The notes: a model not told the origin generated them from the sequence alone. DNA of 64,000 bases from Actinoplanes utahensis (GCF_016862455.1 NZ_BOMZ01000035.1:62001-126000); one strand, 5' to 3'. Shown: positions 21,679 to 30,876, counted from the first letter of the stretch. A program made the numbers and translations.

Positions 21679-22659
21679 ATGAGTTCCGTTTCCGCGGGTT
21701 GGTACAAGGACCCGGCCGACACCAGTACCCAGCGTTACTGGGACGGTGAGGGCTGGGTGGGCAAGGCCATCCCGGCGGACGCCGTGCCACCGGACGGCCC
21801 TCCCCCGGCCGAGCCCGAACCCCCCGCCGCCGAGGCCGCTCCCCCCGTTCCGGCGCCTCAGCCCGCTCCCGTCCCGGCCGGCCCGCCGCCGGGCTGGGCC
21901 CCGCAGCCCCCGCCGCCGCCCGGCTGGCAACCCCCGCCCGGCATGCAACCGCCCCCCGGGTGGCAACCACCGTCCGGCCTGCAGCCGCCCCCCGGCTGGC
22001 AGCCGGCGCCCGGCGCGCAGCCCATGCACGCCCACCCCTATCCGTACCCGATGCCGATGCCCGAGGCCCGGCCGCACGGCATGGCGCTGGCCGGGCTGGG
22101 CCGCCGGCTCACCGCCCGGCTCATCGACATCGCCGCCGTGCTGCTGCTCAACGTGGTCGTCAACGGCTACTTCGTGTACCTGTATCTGCAGGACTTCTGG
22201 CCGATCTTCACCGCGGCCTGGGAGCAGGCCATGGCCGGCAGCACCCAGCCGGTCATGCAGCAGGGCACCCCGCGGATGTCGACGCTGTCGGTCGCGATCG
22301 TCATGATCGCCACGCTGCTCTGGCTGGTCTACGAGGCGCCGTCGATCGCCGGCAGCGGACAGACCCTCGGCAAACGGATCATGGGTATCAAGGTCGTCGC
22401 GATGGAACGGACCGGCGAGCTCGGCTTCGCCCGGGCGTTCACCCGCTGGGCCCGGCTCGGCATGTGGACCCTCTTCTGGTGGTGCTGCGTGGGCCTGATC
22501 GTCCAGTTCCTGTACTCGTTGTCGCCCCTGTTCGACTCCCGCCTGCGACAGGCCTGGCACGACAAGGCGGCCGGCACCGTCGTGGTCGCCGTGCCGCCCG
22601 GCACGAAACCGACCGTCGAGACCGCCACCCGCGGCGACAACCCCGGAGGACCGCAATGA
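21679..22659 (+). CDS. DUF2510-RDD membrane protein
   Basis: 326 residues. An N-terminal DUF2510 motif (AGWYKDPADTSTQRYWDGEGW) is followed by a Pro-rich stretch (about 40-125; PPGWQPPPG-type repeats) and an RDD domain (about 140-310; GLGRRLTARLIDIAAVLLL, then GKRIMGIKVV) with three to four membrane helices. RDD proteins are proposed transporters or Na+/H+ exchange-related membrane proteins; the role here is unknown. The ATG at 21679 is chosen because it begins just before DUF2510. Its stop overlaps the next start (ATGA), so the aminotransferase is co-translated. Confidence 0.8.
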   Translation: MSSVSAGWYKDPADTSTQRYWDGEGWVGKAIPADAVPPDGPPPAEPEPPAAEAAPPVPAPQPAPVPAGPPPGWAPQPPPPPGWQPPPGMQPPPGWQPPSGLQPPPGWQPAPGAQPMHAHPYPYPMPMPEARPHGMALAGLGRRLTARLIDIAAVLLLNVVVNGYFVYLYLQDFWPIFTAAWEQAMAGSTQPVMQQGTPRMSTLSVAIVMIATLLWLVYEAPSIAGSGQTLGKRIMGIKVVAMERTGELGFARAFTRWARLGMWTLFWWCCVGLIVQFLYSLSPLFDSRLRQAWHDKAAGTVVVAVPPGTKPTVETATRGDNPGGPQ

Positions 22660-23735
22660 CCCGGCTGACCCGCGCCGACCTGGACGCGCTGCCCAACTAC
22701 GTACCCGGCCGCAGTGTCGCCGACCTCGTCCGCGAACTGGGCATCGCCGAGGCGGTCAAGCTGGCCAGCAACGAGGTGCCGTACGGTCCGCTCCCCGGCG
22801 TGGTCGAGGCGGTCACCGAGGCGGTCCGGGCCGTCCACCGGTACCCCGACATGGGCGTGACCGAGCTGCGCGACCGGATCGGCGCCTGGCTCGGCGTGGA
22901 CCCGGCCCGGGTGGTGACCGGCTGCGGGTCGGTGGCGCTCGCCGAGATCCTGGTCAAGGCCACCTGCCTGCCCGGCGACGAGGTGGTCTACTCGTGGCGG
23001 TCCTTCGAGGCGTACCCGATCATCGCCGCCGGAGCCGGCGCCACCAGCGTCCGGGTGCCGAACACCGCGGCGCACGGGCACGACCTGACCGCCATCGCCG
23101 AGGCGATCACCGACCGGACCCGGCTGGTCTTCGTCTGCAACCCGAACAACCCGACCGGCACGTTCCTGCGCAAGGCCGAGCTGGACCGGTTCCTCGCCGA
23201 GGTGCCGTCGGATGTGCTGGTGGTGCTCGACGAGGCGTACCGGGAGTTCGTCACCGACGAGACCGTCCCGGACGGTCTGGCCGTCTACGGCGACCGGCCC
23301 AACGTCGTGGTGCTGCGCACCATGAGCAAGGCGTGGGGCCTGGCCGGGCTGCGGATGGGTTACCTGGTCGCCCAGCCCGAGGTCGCCGCCGCCGTCCGCA
23401 AGGTCGTCACCCCGTTCTCCACCAGCCTGGTCGCGCAGGCGGCGGCGCTCGCCGCCCTCGACGCCGAGGAGGAGGTCCGCCGCCGCTGCGCCCTGGTGGT
23501 CGCCGAGCGGGACCGGGTCACCGAGGCGCTGCGCAAGCTCGCCGTCGACGTGCCGGACAGCCAGGCCAACTTCGTCTGGCTGCCGCTCGGCGAGAAGACC
23601 GCCGCGTTCGCCTCCGCCTGCGAGAACCGGGGCGTGATCGTCCGCGCCTTCCACCCCGAGGGCGCCCGCGTCACCATCGGCACCCCCGAGGAGAACGACC
23701 TCTTCCTTCAGGCCGCCGAGGCGGCTCTGGCCTGA
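22656..23735 (+). CDS. pat: Aromatic amino acid / histidinol-phosphate aminotransferase
   Basis: A 359-residue fold-type I PLP aminotransferase. KLASNEVPYGPLP, the PLP-phosphate and Asp region VCNPNNPTGTF and VVLDEAYREF, and the Schiff-base lysine in RTMSKAWGLAGLRMGY are present. The opening LPNYVPGRS and WRSFEAYP closely resemble mycobacterial Pat (also called HisC2, Rv3772), which transaminates aromatic keto acids, rather than the his-operon HisC. No his genes lie nearby, supporting Pat. It is coupled to the RDD gene by ATGA. Confidence 0.82.
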   Translation: MTRLTRADLDALPNYVPGRSVADLVRELGIAEAVKLASNEVPYGPLPGVVEAVTEAVRAVHRYPDMGVTELRDRIGAWLGVDPARVVTGCGSVALAEILVKATCLPGDEVVYSWRSFEAYPIIAAGAGATSVRVPNTAAHGHDLTAIAEAITDRTRLVFVCNPNNPTGTFLRKAELDRFLAEVPSDVLVVLDEAYREFVTDETVPDGLAVYGDRPNVVVLRTMSKAWGLAGLRMGYLVAQPEVAAAVRKVVTPFSTSLVAQAAALAALDAEEEVRRRCALVVAERDRVTEALRKLAVDVPDSQANFVWLPLGEKTAAFASACENRGVIVRAFHPEGARVTIGTPEENDLFLQAAEAALA

Positions 23736-23778
23736 ACCCTTTCCCGGTACGCCGTCGGCCGGCCCCCACCGGAGCCGG

Positions 23779-24993
23779 TCAGGCGGCCGCCGCTTTCTCG
23801 AGCCGATCGTGGTCCTCGGCGCTGATCCGGTGTGGGAAGACCGCCGGGGACAGCGCGATGATCACGGTCGCGGCCAGTGCCATGCCGCCGGCCAGCAGCG
23901 GGAGAGTGCCGAGGTGGCCGGTGGTGACGAGGCGTTCGCCCAGGAAGGCGCCGCCGCCGATGCCGATCTGGAACGCCACCACGTAAACGGCCGAGGCGGC
24001 GTCGCGGGCGGCCGGCGCGACCCGCAGCGCGGCGGTCGACAGGAACACCGGGATCGCGGTGAAGGCGCCGCCCCAGAGCAGGGTGCACACGATCGTCGGG
24101 ATCGGGCCGAGCACCGGCGCCAGCATCACCACGGCGAGGGCCACGGTCGCGGCCAGGCCGATCACCAGCGGGCCGGGACGGTGGTCCACGAAACGCCGCA
24201 CCACGAAGTTGGCGGCCAGGCCGACCGCGCCGTACCCGAGCAGCAGCGCGCTCAGCGCCGCTCCGTCGAGCCCGGCATCCCGGCGGACCAGCGGCGCGAT
24301 GTACGTGTACGCCGCGAAGTGCCCCACCACCAGCACCATCGTGACCAGGCAGAGCCGGGCCACCGAGCCGTTACGCAGAATCGTGATCGCGTTGCGCATC
24401 CGCTGCCCGGTCCGGGTCTCCAGGTCCCGGGGCAGGGCCGGCAGTTTTGGCAGCACGGCCAGCAGCAGCGCCACACAGATCGCCCCGGCGACGGCGAAGA
24501 ACCCGACCGCGGTCCGCCAGCCGAGCCACTGGCCGAGCGCGGTGCCGGCCGGCACGCCCAGCACGATGGCCAGCGAGTTCCCGACGAAGACCATGGCGGT
24601 GGCGCGTCCGCCCTGACCGGGTGGCGCGAGCCGGAGGATGATCGGCGCGATCACCGACCAGAACACCCCGTGCGCCAGGGCGCAGATGAGCCGGGACAGC
24701 ATCAGGATGGCGAAGGTGGGCGCGATCGCGGCGGCCGCCTGCGAGACGGCGAACACCGCTACCGTGACGGCGATCAGCGTGTGCCGGGGCACCCGCATGG
24801 TCAGCGCGGTGAGCGGGATGGTGCTCAGGGCGGCGACCACGGCATAACTGGTCAGCAACAGGCCGACCTGTGCCTCGGTGACGTCGAGGTCGGCGGCGAT
24901 CTCCGGCAGGAGACCGACGGGCAGGGTTTCGGCGGCGACGTAGCAGAAGGTGGAGGTGCCGAGGACGACGAGCGCCGGGCGGTTGAGCTTCAC
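23779..24993 (-). CDS. MFS efflux transporter (DHA1/sugar efflux type)
   Basis: About 404 residues with 12 predicted membrane helices. An early motif-A-like loop (LTMRVPRHTLIAVTV) and GNSLAIVLGVPAGTALGQWLGWR (motif C-like antiporter signature) fit the drug/arabinose efflux AraJ/SetA branch. The GTG at 24993 is preferred; an upstream frame start at 25023 would lie inside a TATGCT -10 hexamer. It is divergent from the ROK regulator by 47 bases, so it is probably its target. The exported compound is unknown; a sugar or small metabolite is a guess from the regulator. Confidence 0.8.
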   Translation of the reverse strand: MKLNRPALVVLGTSTFCYVAAETLPVGLLPEIAADLDVTEAQVGLLLTSYAVVAALSTIPLTALTMRVPRHTLIAVTVAVFAVSQAAAAIAPTFAILMLSRLICALAHGVFWSVIAPIILRLAPPGQGGRATAMVFVGNSLAIVLGVPAGTALGQWLGWRTAVGFFAVAGAICVALLLAVLPKLPALPRDLETRTGQRMRNAITILRNGSVARLCLVTMVLVVGHFAAYTYIAPLVRRDAGLDGAALSALLLGYGAVGLAANFVVRRFVDHRPGPLVIGLAATVALAVVMLAPVLGPIPTIVCTLLWGGAFTAIPVFLSTAALRVAPAARDAASAVYVVAFQIGIGGGAFLGERLVTTGHLGTLPLLAGGMALAATVIIALSPAVFPHRISAEDHDRLEKAAAA

Positions 24994-25040
24994 CCCCACA
25001 CAATAAACTCCGCGATAGAGCATAAGAAGGAGGAATCCTG
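24994..25040. promoter_or_regulatory. Divergent MFS/ROK control region
   Basis: An AT-rich 47-base gap holds TAAACT (25004-25009, plus strand) and TATGCT (25019-25024, minus strand), which could be overlapping -10 elements, then AAGGAGG (25026-25035) for the ROK gene. ROK regulators commonly bind such AT-rich operators. Confidence 0.45.
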
Positions 25041-26354
25041 GTGACGACGCGCTCGACCGAACTGCTCCGGGTGGTGCACCGGCACCCCGGCGTCACCCGC
25101 GCCGACGCCGCCCGGCTGCTCGGCATCGGCACCGGCGCGGCCACCGAGCTCGTCACCAAGCTCAGCCGGGCCGCCCTGCTCACCCAGGCGCCCGCCGCGC
25201 CCAGCGGTGCCCGCGGCCGTCCCACCACCGTCCTGCTGCCGCACCCCGGCGGACCACTCGTGCTCGCGCTGGCGATCACCCAAGAGGCCTGGCGTCTCGA
25301 CGTGGTCGAACTGGGCGGAGCCACCCTCGCCTCGCGGTCCGACCGGCACCACCACGCGCGGTGGGCCGAGGTCCGCGATTCCGTCGCGGCCGCGATCAAG
25401 GACCTTCTCGCCCGGTACGGGGACCGGCTGCGCGCCATCGGCATCTCCGTCCCCGGACCGGTGTCCCGCAGCCTGCGCCTGGAAGCGTTCAAGTCCGACT
25501 GGCACGACATCGACCTGACCGGACTGTGGCCGGAAGCCGGCCTGCTCGTGGCCGGCAACGACGCCACCCTCGCCGCCACCGCCGAGCACCGCCGGGGCGC
25601 CGCGGCCGGCGCCACCGTCGCCCTGCACCTGCGCATCGAAGACGGCCTGGGCGGCGCCGTCGTCGAGAACGGCCGCCCGGTCATCGGCGCCCGCAACGCC
25701 GCGGGCGAGTTCGGTCACATGCCGTTCGGCGACCCCACGATCGCCTGCGCCTGCGGCGCCCACGGCTGCTGGGGTACGGCAGTCAGCGGCACCGCCATGG
25801 CCCGCCTCCTCGGCGACCCCCCACCCCGCGACCCCGTCACCTACGCCCGCCGCGTGATCGCCACCGCCACCCGCGCCCGTACCTCCCAGCCCACCCACCG
25901 GCACCCACCCACCGAACCCGCACCCCACGACGTAACCCCGAGCTGGGAAGCGGGCGAAGGACGGGCCGGCCTCCGAACGTCGGTCGCCAGCACCGCACCC
26001 GGCTCTCCGCCGCGCGGCGAGGTGGTCAGTCCCTACAGCTCGGGCGAGGCCGGGCCGGACACCGACCCGGACGCGGCCGTCGAAGCCGTCCGGGCGGTCG
26101 GCGCCGCGCTCGGCCGGGGCATTGCGGGCCTGGTCAACGCCCTCGACGCCGACCTGGTCACGCTCGGCGGGATCGGACCCGACCTGCTGGCCGCGGTCCC
26201 GGAGACGATCCACGCCGCTTACCTGGACGGCCTCATGCTGATCCACCGGCCGGCCCCGCCCCCGGTACTGGCGGCCGCCCTGCCCGACGACGAGGGCCCG
26301 ATCGCCGGCGCCGCCGAGGAGGCCTGGTCCGCGCTGCTCCCCCTCCTGGCGTGA
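25041..26354 (+). CDS. ROK family transcriptional regulator
   Basis: 437 residues. An N-terminal winged helix (TELLRVVHRHPGVTRADAARL... LVTKLSRAALL) is fused to a ROK/sugar-kinase fold: DNA-like VAGNDATLAA with the catalytic-position Asp and the zinc motif GHMPFGDPTIACACGAHGCW. A low-complexity insertion of about 60 residues (about 275-335, Pro/Thr/Ser/Gly) splits the C-terminal lobe. GTG start with AAGGAGG. It likely represses or activates the divergent MFS gene in response to a sugar. Kinase activity is doubtful given the HTH but not excluded. Confidence 0.87.
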   Translation: MTTRSTELLRVVHRHPGVTRADAARLLGIGTGAATELVTKLSRAALLTQAPAAPSGARGRPTTVLLPHPGGPLVLALAITQEAWRLDVVELGGATLASRSDRHHHARWAEVRDSVAAAIKDLLARYGDRLRAIGISVPGPVSRSLRLEAFKSDWHDIDLTGLWPEAGLLVAGNDATLAATAEHRRGAAAGATVALHLRIEDGLGGAVVENGRPVIGARNAAGEFGHMPFGDPTIACACGAHGCWGTAVSGTAMARLLGDPPPRDPVTYARRVIATATRARTSQPTHRHPPTEPAPHDVTPSWEAGEGRAGLRTSVASTAPGSPPRGEVVSPYSSGEAGPDTDPDAAVEAVRAVGAALGRGIAGLVNALDADLVTLGGIGPDLLAAVPETIHAAYLDGLMLIHRPAPPPVLAAALPDDEGPIAGAAEEAWSALLPLLA

Positions 26355-26365
26355 GAGAAGCAGAC

Positions 26366-26422
26366 CCGGCTGGTTCTCACGGCTGTCTCAACGCCCGCGA
26401 GACAACCGTGAGAACCAGCCGG
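26366..26422. terminator. 24-bp stem bidirectional terminator
   Basis: The arms 26366-26389 and 26399-26422 (starting CCGGCTGGTTCTCACGG) are complementary except for one G-T pair, with a 9-base loop. They lie between the convergent ROK gene and the gene at 26449. Confidence 0.75.
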
Positions 26423-26448
26423 TGTTCGCCCGTCACGGCACCGGGAAG

Positions 26449-27291
26449 CTACTCGTAACCGCCGTTGATCAGGCCCAGGCGGACGAGTTCGGTCAGCGGT
26501 TCGACCACGTTGGCGGCGCCGAAGCCGAGGAACAGCGGCCGGGGGCCGTCACGGTGGGTCCGGGCCGGTTCGACGAGCGGGACCGGATGGGTTGCGGCCA
26601 GCGACTCGGCCACCTCCGCCACCTCACCGCCCTGGGCCGCGACGACCGTGGCGACCAGCACGTTGAGGAAGCCATGGTGGGTGAAGCCGGTCTCCGGATC
26701 GGTGTGCCGGGTGGCGTGCCGCAGCCCGGCGGCCAGCTTGAACGGCAACCCCCGGTCCCGGCAGGCGCAGATCACCGCGGCCAGCTCGACCGGCGTGGGG
26801 AACAGCTCGGCCGCCAGCCCGCCGACCCGGAACTTCGGCGCGATCGCCAGGCCGCTGCCGCGCGCCTCGGCGACCGTGTCGAGAGCGCCGAGCAGACCCC
26901 AGCTCAGCGGGATCTCGGCATAGAGCGGCAGGCCGGCCTGAGTCTCGGCCAGCGACCGGAGCGCGGCGAGTCCGGGCTGCGGATCCTCGCCCCGGCGGGC
27001 CACCGCCGCCTCGACATGCAGCACCTGAACGCCGGCGGCACGCAACTTGTCCACCGTGACCGGCAGGACGGCGGCCGGCACGTCACCGATCAGCCCGGCG
27101 GTGAGCCGTGGCATCGGTTCAGTCCCGACGATCGACGCCGGCACCAGCAGGGAACCGAGCAGGTTCCGGTACCACGAGGCGGCATGCTCGTGGTGTTTCG
27201 CCACCGCGTCGGCCAAGCCGATGGGGCTCGGCGGCAGCAGGGAGGCGTCATCGATCAGCCCGGCATACAGCGGAGGCACCATCGTCGCCAC
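26449..27291 (-). CDS. Conserved protein of unknown function (HTDPETGFTHHGF)
   Basis: About 280 residues, no signal peptide or membrane helix. I do not recognise a named family. The alternating beta/alpha pattern (VLHVEAAVARRG, LPLYAEIPLSWG, LAIAPKFRVGG, LPFKLAAGLRHATRHT) suggests a TIM-barrel-like fold, and HTDPETGFTHHGFLN is a His-rich, probably catalytic or metal-binding, segment. The GTG at 27291 is preferred since TAGGTT lies 7 bases upstream (leaderless geometry); an ATG at 27282 is the alternative. It is followed by the shared terminator. Confidence 0.65.
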   Translation of the reverse strand: MATMVPPLYAGLIDDASLLPPSPIGLADAVAKHHEHAASWYRNLLGSLLVPASIVGTEPMPRLTAGLIGDVPAAVLPVTVDKLRAAGVQVLHVEAAVARRGEDPQPGLAALRSLAETQAGLPLYAEIPLSWGLLGALDTVAEARGSGLAIAPKFRVGGLAAELFPTPVELAAVICACRDRGLPFKLAAGLRHATRHTDPETGFTHHGFLNVLVATVVAAQGGEVAEVAESLAATHPVPLVEPARTHRDGPRPLFLGFGAANVVEPLTELVRLGLINGGYE

Positions 27292-27298
27292 GATTCCG

Positions 27299-27304
27299 AA
27301 CCTA
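27299..27304 (-). promoter_or_regulatory. -10 element, leaderless
   Basis: TAGGTT on the minus strand, 7 bases before GTG 27291, supports that start for the unknown His-motif protein. Confidence 0.4.
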
Positions 27305-27337
27305 ACGGACGCCGCGGGAAACGGACAGCCACGAATG

Positions 27338-28444
27338 TCAGGAAGCGCGGCGGTCCAGCACCACGAGCACCTCGGCCACCACCGCCACCACCATCCCGGC
27401 CACCAGCGGCGCCGGGCCACCGACCAGCGCGTACGCCAGCAGGAACAGCGGCGCGGCGAAGGTCAGATAGACCGCGACGGCGAGCCGCCGGGCACCGGAC
27501 CGCAACCTCGGCAACACGACACCGGCCGGCTCGGGCAGGCGGCCACGGAACCAGAAGATCACCGCGCAGAAGATCAACACGGCGATCAGGCCGGACCACG
27601 CGCGGGAGATACCCGGGCTGATCGTGGTCATGGCGGCCGCCAGCGCCGCGGCTACGATCGTGCCGCCCGCGCTGTACCGGGTGGTCTCCCGCACCGCCTG
27701 GACGGACTCCTCCGAGATGTCCAGGACCGGTTTGACCGGCCGGCTGACCGGCATCGGTTCCGGCGTCGCCGCAGCCGCCGACGCCTCCGGGGTTTCCGGC
27801 GACGCCGGGGTTCCCAGCGACGCCTCCTCCGCCAGATCCTCGATCGCCCGGGCCCACCGGCGGCGCTCGAACCGGACCACGCCGGTGGTCCGGCCCGCGT
27901 CCCCGATCGCGGGATCGAGTTCCAGCGCCTCCGCGTACGCCCGCTGTGCCAGATCGAACAGCCGCAACCGGGCCGCGACGACAGCCAGCACCAGGTGCGC
28001 TTCGGCCTCCCGGGGCGCGACCTTCACACCGTTCCAGGCGGCGTTGAGCGCCTCCTGGCCGTTTCGCGACTCGCTGAGCAGGGCGGCGCCGGTGCGCTGC
28101 GCGTACGGGTCCTCCGGCCAGTCCCGCAGGATCCCGGCAGCCACCCCGGCGGCATCGGAGTAGCGCCGGCTGTCGATCAGAGCCATCGCCCGCACCACCA
28201 GAACCGGCAGCGCACCCGGATCGGCGGTGGCGGCCCGGTCGGCCGCCGCGAGGGCCTCGGCCGGCTGCTCGGCCGCCAGGTGGATGCGGGCGAGCGTGGC
28301 GAGCAGATTGACCTCTCGCGGATCAGCGGTCAGTCCGGCCGCGATCTCGTCGGCGGCCTCGTCATAGCGTCCGAGGTCGGCGAGCAGGAGGGCACGCTGG
28401 CGGTACTCCTCCGGTGTGGTGTCAGGCTCCAAGGGGGCGGGCAC
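27338..28444 (-). CDS. TPR-repeat membrane protein
   Basis: 368 residues. At least five tetratricopeptide-like units fill about 10-200 (YRQRALLLADLGRYDEAAD, LARIHLAAEQPAEALAAADR, YAEALELDPAIG). A Pro/Ala linker and a C-terminal part with about four membrane helices (about 245-360) follow. TPRs mediate protein contacts, here on the cytoplasmic side if the N-terminus is inside. No partner is evident; it sits just downstream of the PPOX gene on the same strand (19-base gap) and may be co-transcribed with the ispD-ispF group. Confidence 0.75.
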   Translation of the reverse strand: MPAPLEPDTTPEEYRQRALLLADLGRYDEAADEIAAGLTADPREVNLLATLARIHLAAEQPAEALAAADRAATADPGALPVLVVRAMALIDSRRYSDAAGVAAGILRDWPEDPYAQRTGAALLSESRNGQEALNAAWNGVKVAPREAEAHLVLAVVAARLRLFDLAQRAYAEALELDPAIGDAGRTTGVVRFERRRWARAIEDLAEEASLGTPASPETPEASAAAATPEPMPVSRPVKPVLDISEESVQAVRETTRYSAGGTIVAAALAAAMTTISPGISRAWSGLIAVLIFCAVIFWFRGRLPEPAGVVLPRLRSGARRLAVAVYLTFAAPLFLLAYALVGGPAPLVAGMVVAVVAEVLVVLDRRAS

Positions 28445-28463
28445 GCTGCCGAGCGTAGGCGGT

Positions 28464-28862
28464 CTACCTGGTGATCACGTGAGTCGGGGTGAGCCGGCAG
28501 ACCACCCGCACGGTGCCCGGCGCGTCGGCTGTCCACGGCTCGTTCGCGTACTTGAAACTCAACTCACTGATCAGGTCGTCCGGATCGTCACTGAGCGCAA
28601 CGGTGCCCTGGACGGTGAAGTAGGAGTACGGCTGCGCCGGGTCGTACCCACAGATCGACACCCGCGGCTCGCGCTCCATGTTCCGCGTCTTCACCCGTCC
28701 CCGCGTGGTCGAGAACAGCACGTCGTCGCCGTCCCGCTTGACCCAGATCACGGTCGACTGCGGGCTGCCGTCCTCGTTGATCGTGGTCAACACCGCGTAG
28801 GTGGGGTTGTCGATCAGTTTCCTTGCCACATCGGGAAGCGCGACGGTCATGGGAGTGATCAT
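28464..28862 (-). CDS. PPOX-class F420-dependent oxidoreductase family protein
   Basis: 132 residues, split beta-barrel flavin/F420-binding fold of the pyridoxamine-phosphate-oxidase superfamily ([40 protein letters not shown]). The pattern matches short actinobacterial F420-dependent PPOX enzymes; cofactor (F420 or FMN) is inferred. The ATG at 28862 overlaps the ispF stop (ATGA), which favours it over the in-frame ATG at 28850. Confidence 0.8.
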   Translation of the reverse strand: MITPMTVALPDVARKLIDNPTYAVLTTINEDGSPQSTVIWVKRDGDDVLFSTTRGRVKTRNMEREPRVSICGYDPAQPYSYFTVQGTVALSDDPDDLISELSFKYANEPWTADAPGTVRVVCRLTPTHVITR

Positions 28863-29374
28863 GCCCGATGTGACGGCTCGGTCCTCTCGTGACGATCGCC
28901 ACCCACCGGGTACACCAGCGCCGCCGCGGTCCCGGCCAGACCTTCGCCGCGGCCGGTCAGTCCCAGTCCGTCGGTGGTGGTTCCGGCCACCGTGACCGGC
29001 GCCCCGACCGCCTTGGACAGGATCTCCTCGGCTTCGGCGCGTCGCTTGCCGATCTTCGGGCGGTTCCCGATCACCTGGATCGAGACGTTGCCGATCTCGA
29101 AGCCGGCCGCTCGCACCCGGCGGGCCGTCTCGGTCAGCAGGGTCACTCCGGAGGCACCGGCCCACTCCGGGCGGCTCGTGCCGAAGTTGCCGCCCAGGTC
29201 GCCGAGGCCGGCCGCGGACAGCAGGGCGTCGCAGGCCGCGTGCGCCGCCACGTCAGCGTCGGAATGCCCGGCCAGGCCCGGCTCGCCGGGCCAGTGCAGC
29301 CCCGCGACCCAGCAGTCCCGCTCCTCGTCGAAGGCGTGCACATCGGTCCCGACCCCAACCCGCGGAATGATCAC
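28859..29374 (-). CDS. ispF: 2-C-methyl-D-erythritol 2,4-cyclodiphosphate synthase
   Basis: 171 residues. Catalyses CDP-ME-2P to MEcPP in the non-mevalonate isoprenoid pathway. Zinc ligands are visible in GTDVHAF (Asp/His) and the conserved [26 protein letters not shown] and [16 protein letters not shown] complete the family marks. It follows ispD by 102 bases in the same direction. Isoprenoid supply could feed the prenyltransferase locus nearby, but ispDF-carD linkage is a general actinobacterial feature. Confidence 0.93.
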   Translation of the reverse strand: MIIPRVGVGTDVHAFDEERDCWVAGLHWPGEPGLAGHSDADVAAHAACDALLSAAGLGDLGGNFGTSRPEWAGASGVTLLTETARRVRAAGFEIGNVSIQVIGNRPKIGKRRAEAEEILSKAVGAPVTVAGTTTDGLGLTGRGEGLAGTAAALVYPVGGDRHERTEPSHRA

Positions 29375-29476
29375 CCGCTCACCCTAATCGCCGAGGCCGC
29401 GAAGCCCGCCGTCACAGCTCTCGTGCCGGCCTGCCCCACGAAAAGTGGCGCGCTCAGACAAGCGTCAGGAGCGTGC

Positions 29477-30205
29477 TCAGGCGAGCGTCAGGAGATGGGT
29501 GGCGAGAGCCAGATCGAGCGGGCGCGTGATCTTCAAAGCAAAGTCGGACCCGGGCACACACACCACCGGCCGCCCGAGTTTCTCGACCGCGCCGGCGTCG
29601 TCGGTGTGCAGGTCGGCGGCCGCGGCGTGGGCTGCCCGCAGCACCGGCAGCCGGAAACCCTGCGGTGTCTGCACGGCCCGCAGCACCGACCGGTCGACCG
29701 TGCCGAGAACCGTCCCGTCCGTGGCGACCTGCTTGATCGTGTCGACCACCGGAAGCGCCGGGATGACCGCGTCGGCCCCGTCCCGGACCGCCGCGGCGAC
29801 ACTCTCGAACAGATCCGCCGGAGCCAGGCACCGGGCCGCGTCGTGCACCAGCACGATGCCGACGTCGTCCGGCACCACGTCGAGCGCCGCAGCGACCGAA
29901 TCCTGCCGCTCCGCCCCACCGGCCACCACCGTGACCGGCGCGATCGGGGCGAGCAGGACCCGCACGGACTCGACCTCGGCAGCCGGCGCCGCCACCACGA
30001 TGACCCGCACCGATGGCGCCGCCGCCGCCCGCCGAACCGCGTGCACGAGCAGCGGCTCTCCGTCGAGCAGCCGCAACGCTTTGGGGGCGCCGGGCCCGAG
30101 TCGCACTCCGGCGCCGGCTGCCGGAACGACGACGGCGACGTCACCGCGAGCATTGAGCTGCGCGGTCACGTCGCCGTCGCCGGACACACGATTCGCATCA
30201 AACAC
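29477..30205 (-). CDS. ispD: 2-C-methyl-D-erythritol 4-phosphate cytidylyltransferase
   Basis: 242 residues. Transfers CMP to MEP in the isoprenoid pathway. The nucleotide-binding loop VVPAAGAGVRLGPGAPKALRLL, VHDAARCL and AVQTPQGFR match IspD. The start is uncertain: ATG 30205 or GTG 30169 (VTAQLNARGDVAVVV), both with weak ribosome-binding sites; the shorter form begins closer to the domain. It lies 42 bases after carD, the order seen in Mycobacterium. Confidence 0.92.
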   Translation of the reverse strand: MFDANRVSGDGDVTAQLNARGDVAVVVPAAGAGVRLGPGAPKALRLLDGEPLLVHAVRRAAAAPSVRVIVVAAPAAEVESVRVLLAPIAPVTVVAGGAERQDSVAAALDVVPDDVGIVLVHDAARCLAPADLFESVAAAVRDGADAVIPALPVVDTIKQVATDGTVLGTVDRSVLRAVQTPQGFRLPVLRAAHAAAADLHTDDAGAVEKLGRPVVCVPGSDFALKITRPLDLALATHLLTLA

Positions 30206-30247
30206 AGCGTGAGTCAGACACAGTGAAGAGGGATGACGTCGGTCGAA

Positions 30248-30733
30248 TCAGGCCTCGGTGAGGACCTTGTCGAGCAGGACCTCGGCCTCATCCTTGGTGC
30301 TCTTCTCAGCGAGGGCGACCTCGCCGACCAGAATGTCACGAGCCTTGGCGAGCATCCGCTTCTCACCCGCCGACAGGCCACGCTCACGCTCACGACGCCA
30401 AAGGTCACGAACAACTTCCGCGACCTTGAGCGGGTTCCCGGAAGCGAGCTTCTCCAGGTTGGCCTTGTAGCGCCGCGACCAGTTGGTCGGCTCCTCGGTG
30501 TGCGGAGCGCGGAGGACGTCGAAGACCTTGCCCAGGCCTTCCTCGCCAACCACTTCGCGCACGCCGACTTCTTCGGCGTTCTCAGCGGGCACTCGAACAG
30601 TCAGATCGCCCTGGGCGACACGCAGAACGAGATACTGCCTTTCAACGCCCTTGATGACCCTAGTCTCGATTGCCTCGATGAGTGCGGCCCCGTGGTGGGG
30701 GTAAACAACGGTCTCGCCGACACTGAAAACCAT
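30248..30733 (-). CDS. carD: CarD-type RNA polymerase-binding regulator
   Basis: 161 residues. The N-terminal RNAP-beta interaction domain ([24 protein letters not shown]) and the C-terminal helical DNA-binding domain with the conserved Trp ([22 protein letters not shown]) match mycobacterial CarD, which stabilises open promoter complexes, especially at rRNA promoters. ATG start with AAAGGGG. It heads the carD-ispD-ispF-PPOX group. Confidence 0.95.
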   Translation of the reverse strand: MVFSVGETVVYPHHGAALIEAIETRVIKGVERQYLVLRVAQGDLTVRVPAENAEEVGVREVVGEEGLGKVFDVLRAPHTEEPTNWSRRYKANLEKLASGNPLKVAEVVRDLWRRERERGLSAGEKRMLAKARDILVGEVALAEKSTKDEAEVLLDKVLTEA

Positions 30734-30760
30734 AGGTTCGAAACCCCTTTCGCTGTGTCT

Positions 30761-30789
30761 AGGGTAACACGCTCAGGCGGCGGTGTCTC
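30761..30789 (-). promoter_or_regulatory. carD promoter
   Basis: On the minus strand GAGACA (30784-30789) and TACCCT (30761-30766) are 17 bases apart, giving a leader of about 20 bases before the carD ATG. Confidence 0.45.
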
Positions 30790-30846
30790 GCCCTGACGGT
30801 CACTGTTAGTGCAGCTCAGAGGGCCTGTGACGGGGCTTTCTACCGC

Positions 30847-30876
30847 TTGACAGCCACGCTAGAAGCTGCCTAAGTA
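30847..30876 (+). promoter_or_regulatory. Candidate promoter of the redoxin-like gene
   Basis: A perfect TTGACA (30847-30852) is followed after 18 bases by TAAGTA (30871-30876), a weak -10. The implied 5' leader is about 200 bases. Confidence 0.35.

Noticed and set aside
23779..25023. MFS start at 25023 (MLYRGVYCVGVKLN)
   Set aside because: The codon lies in a TATGCT promoter-like hexamer and next to the divergent ROK ribosome-binding site; GTG 24993 fits better, though the longer form cannot be excluded.
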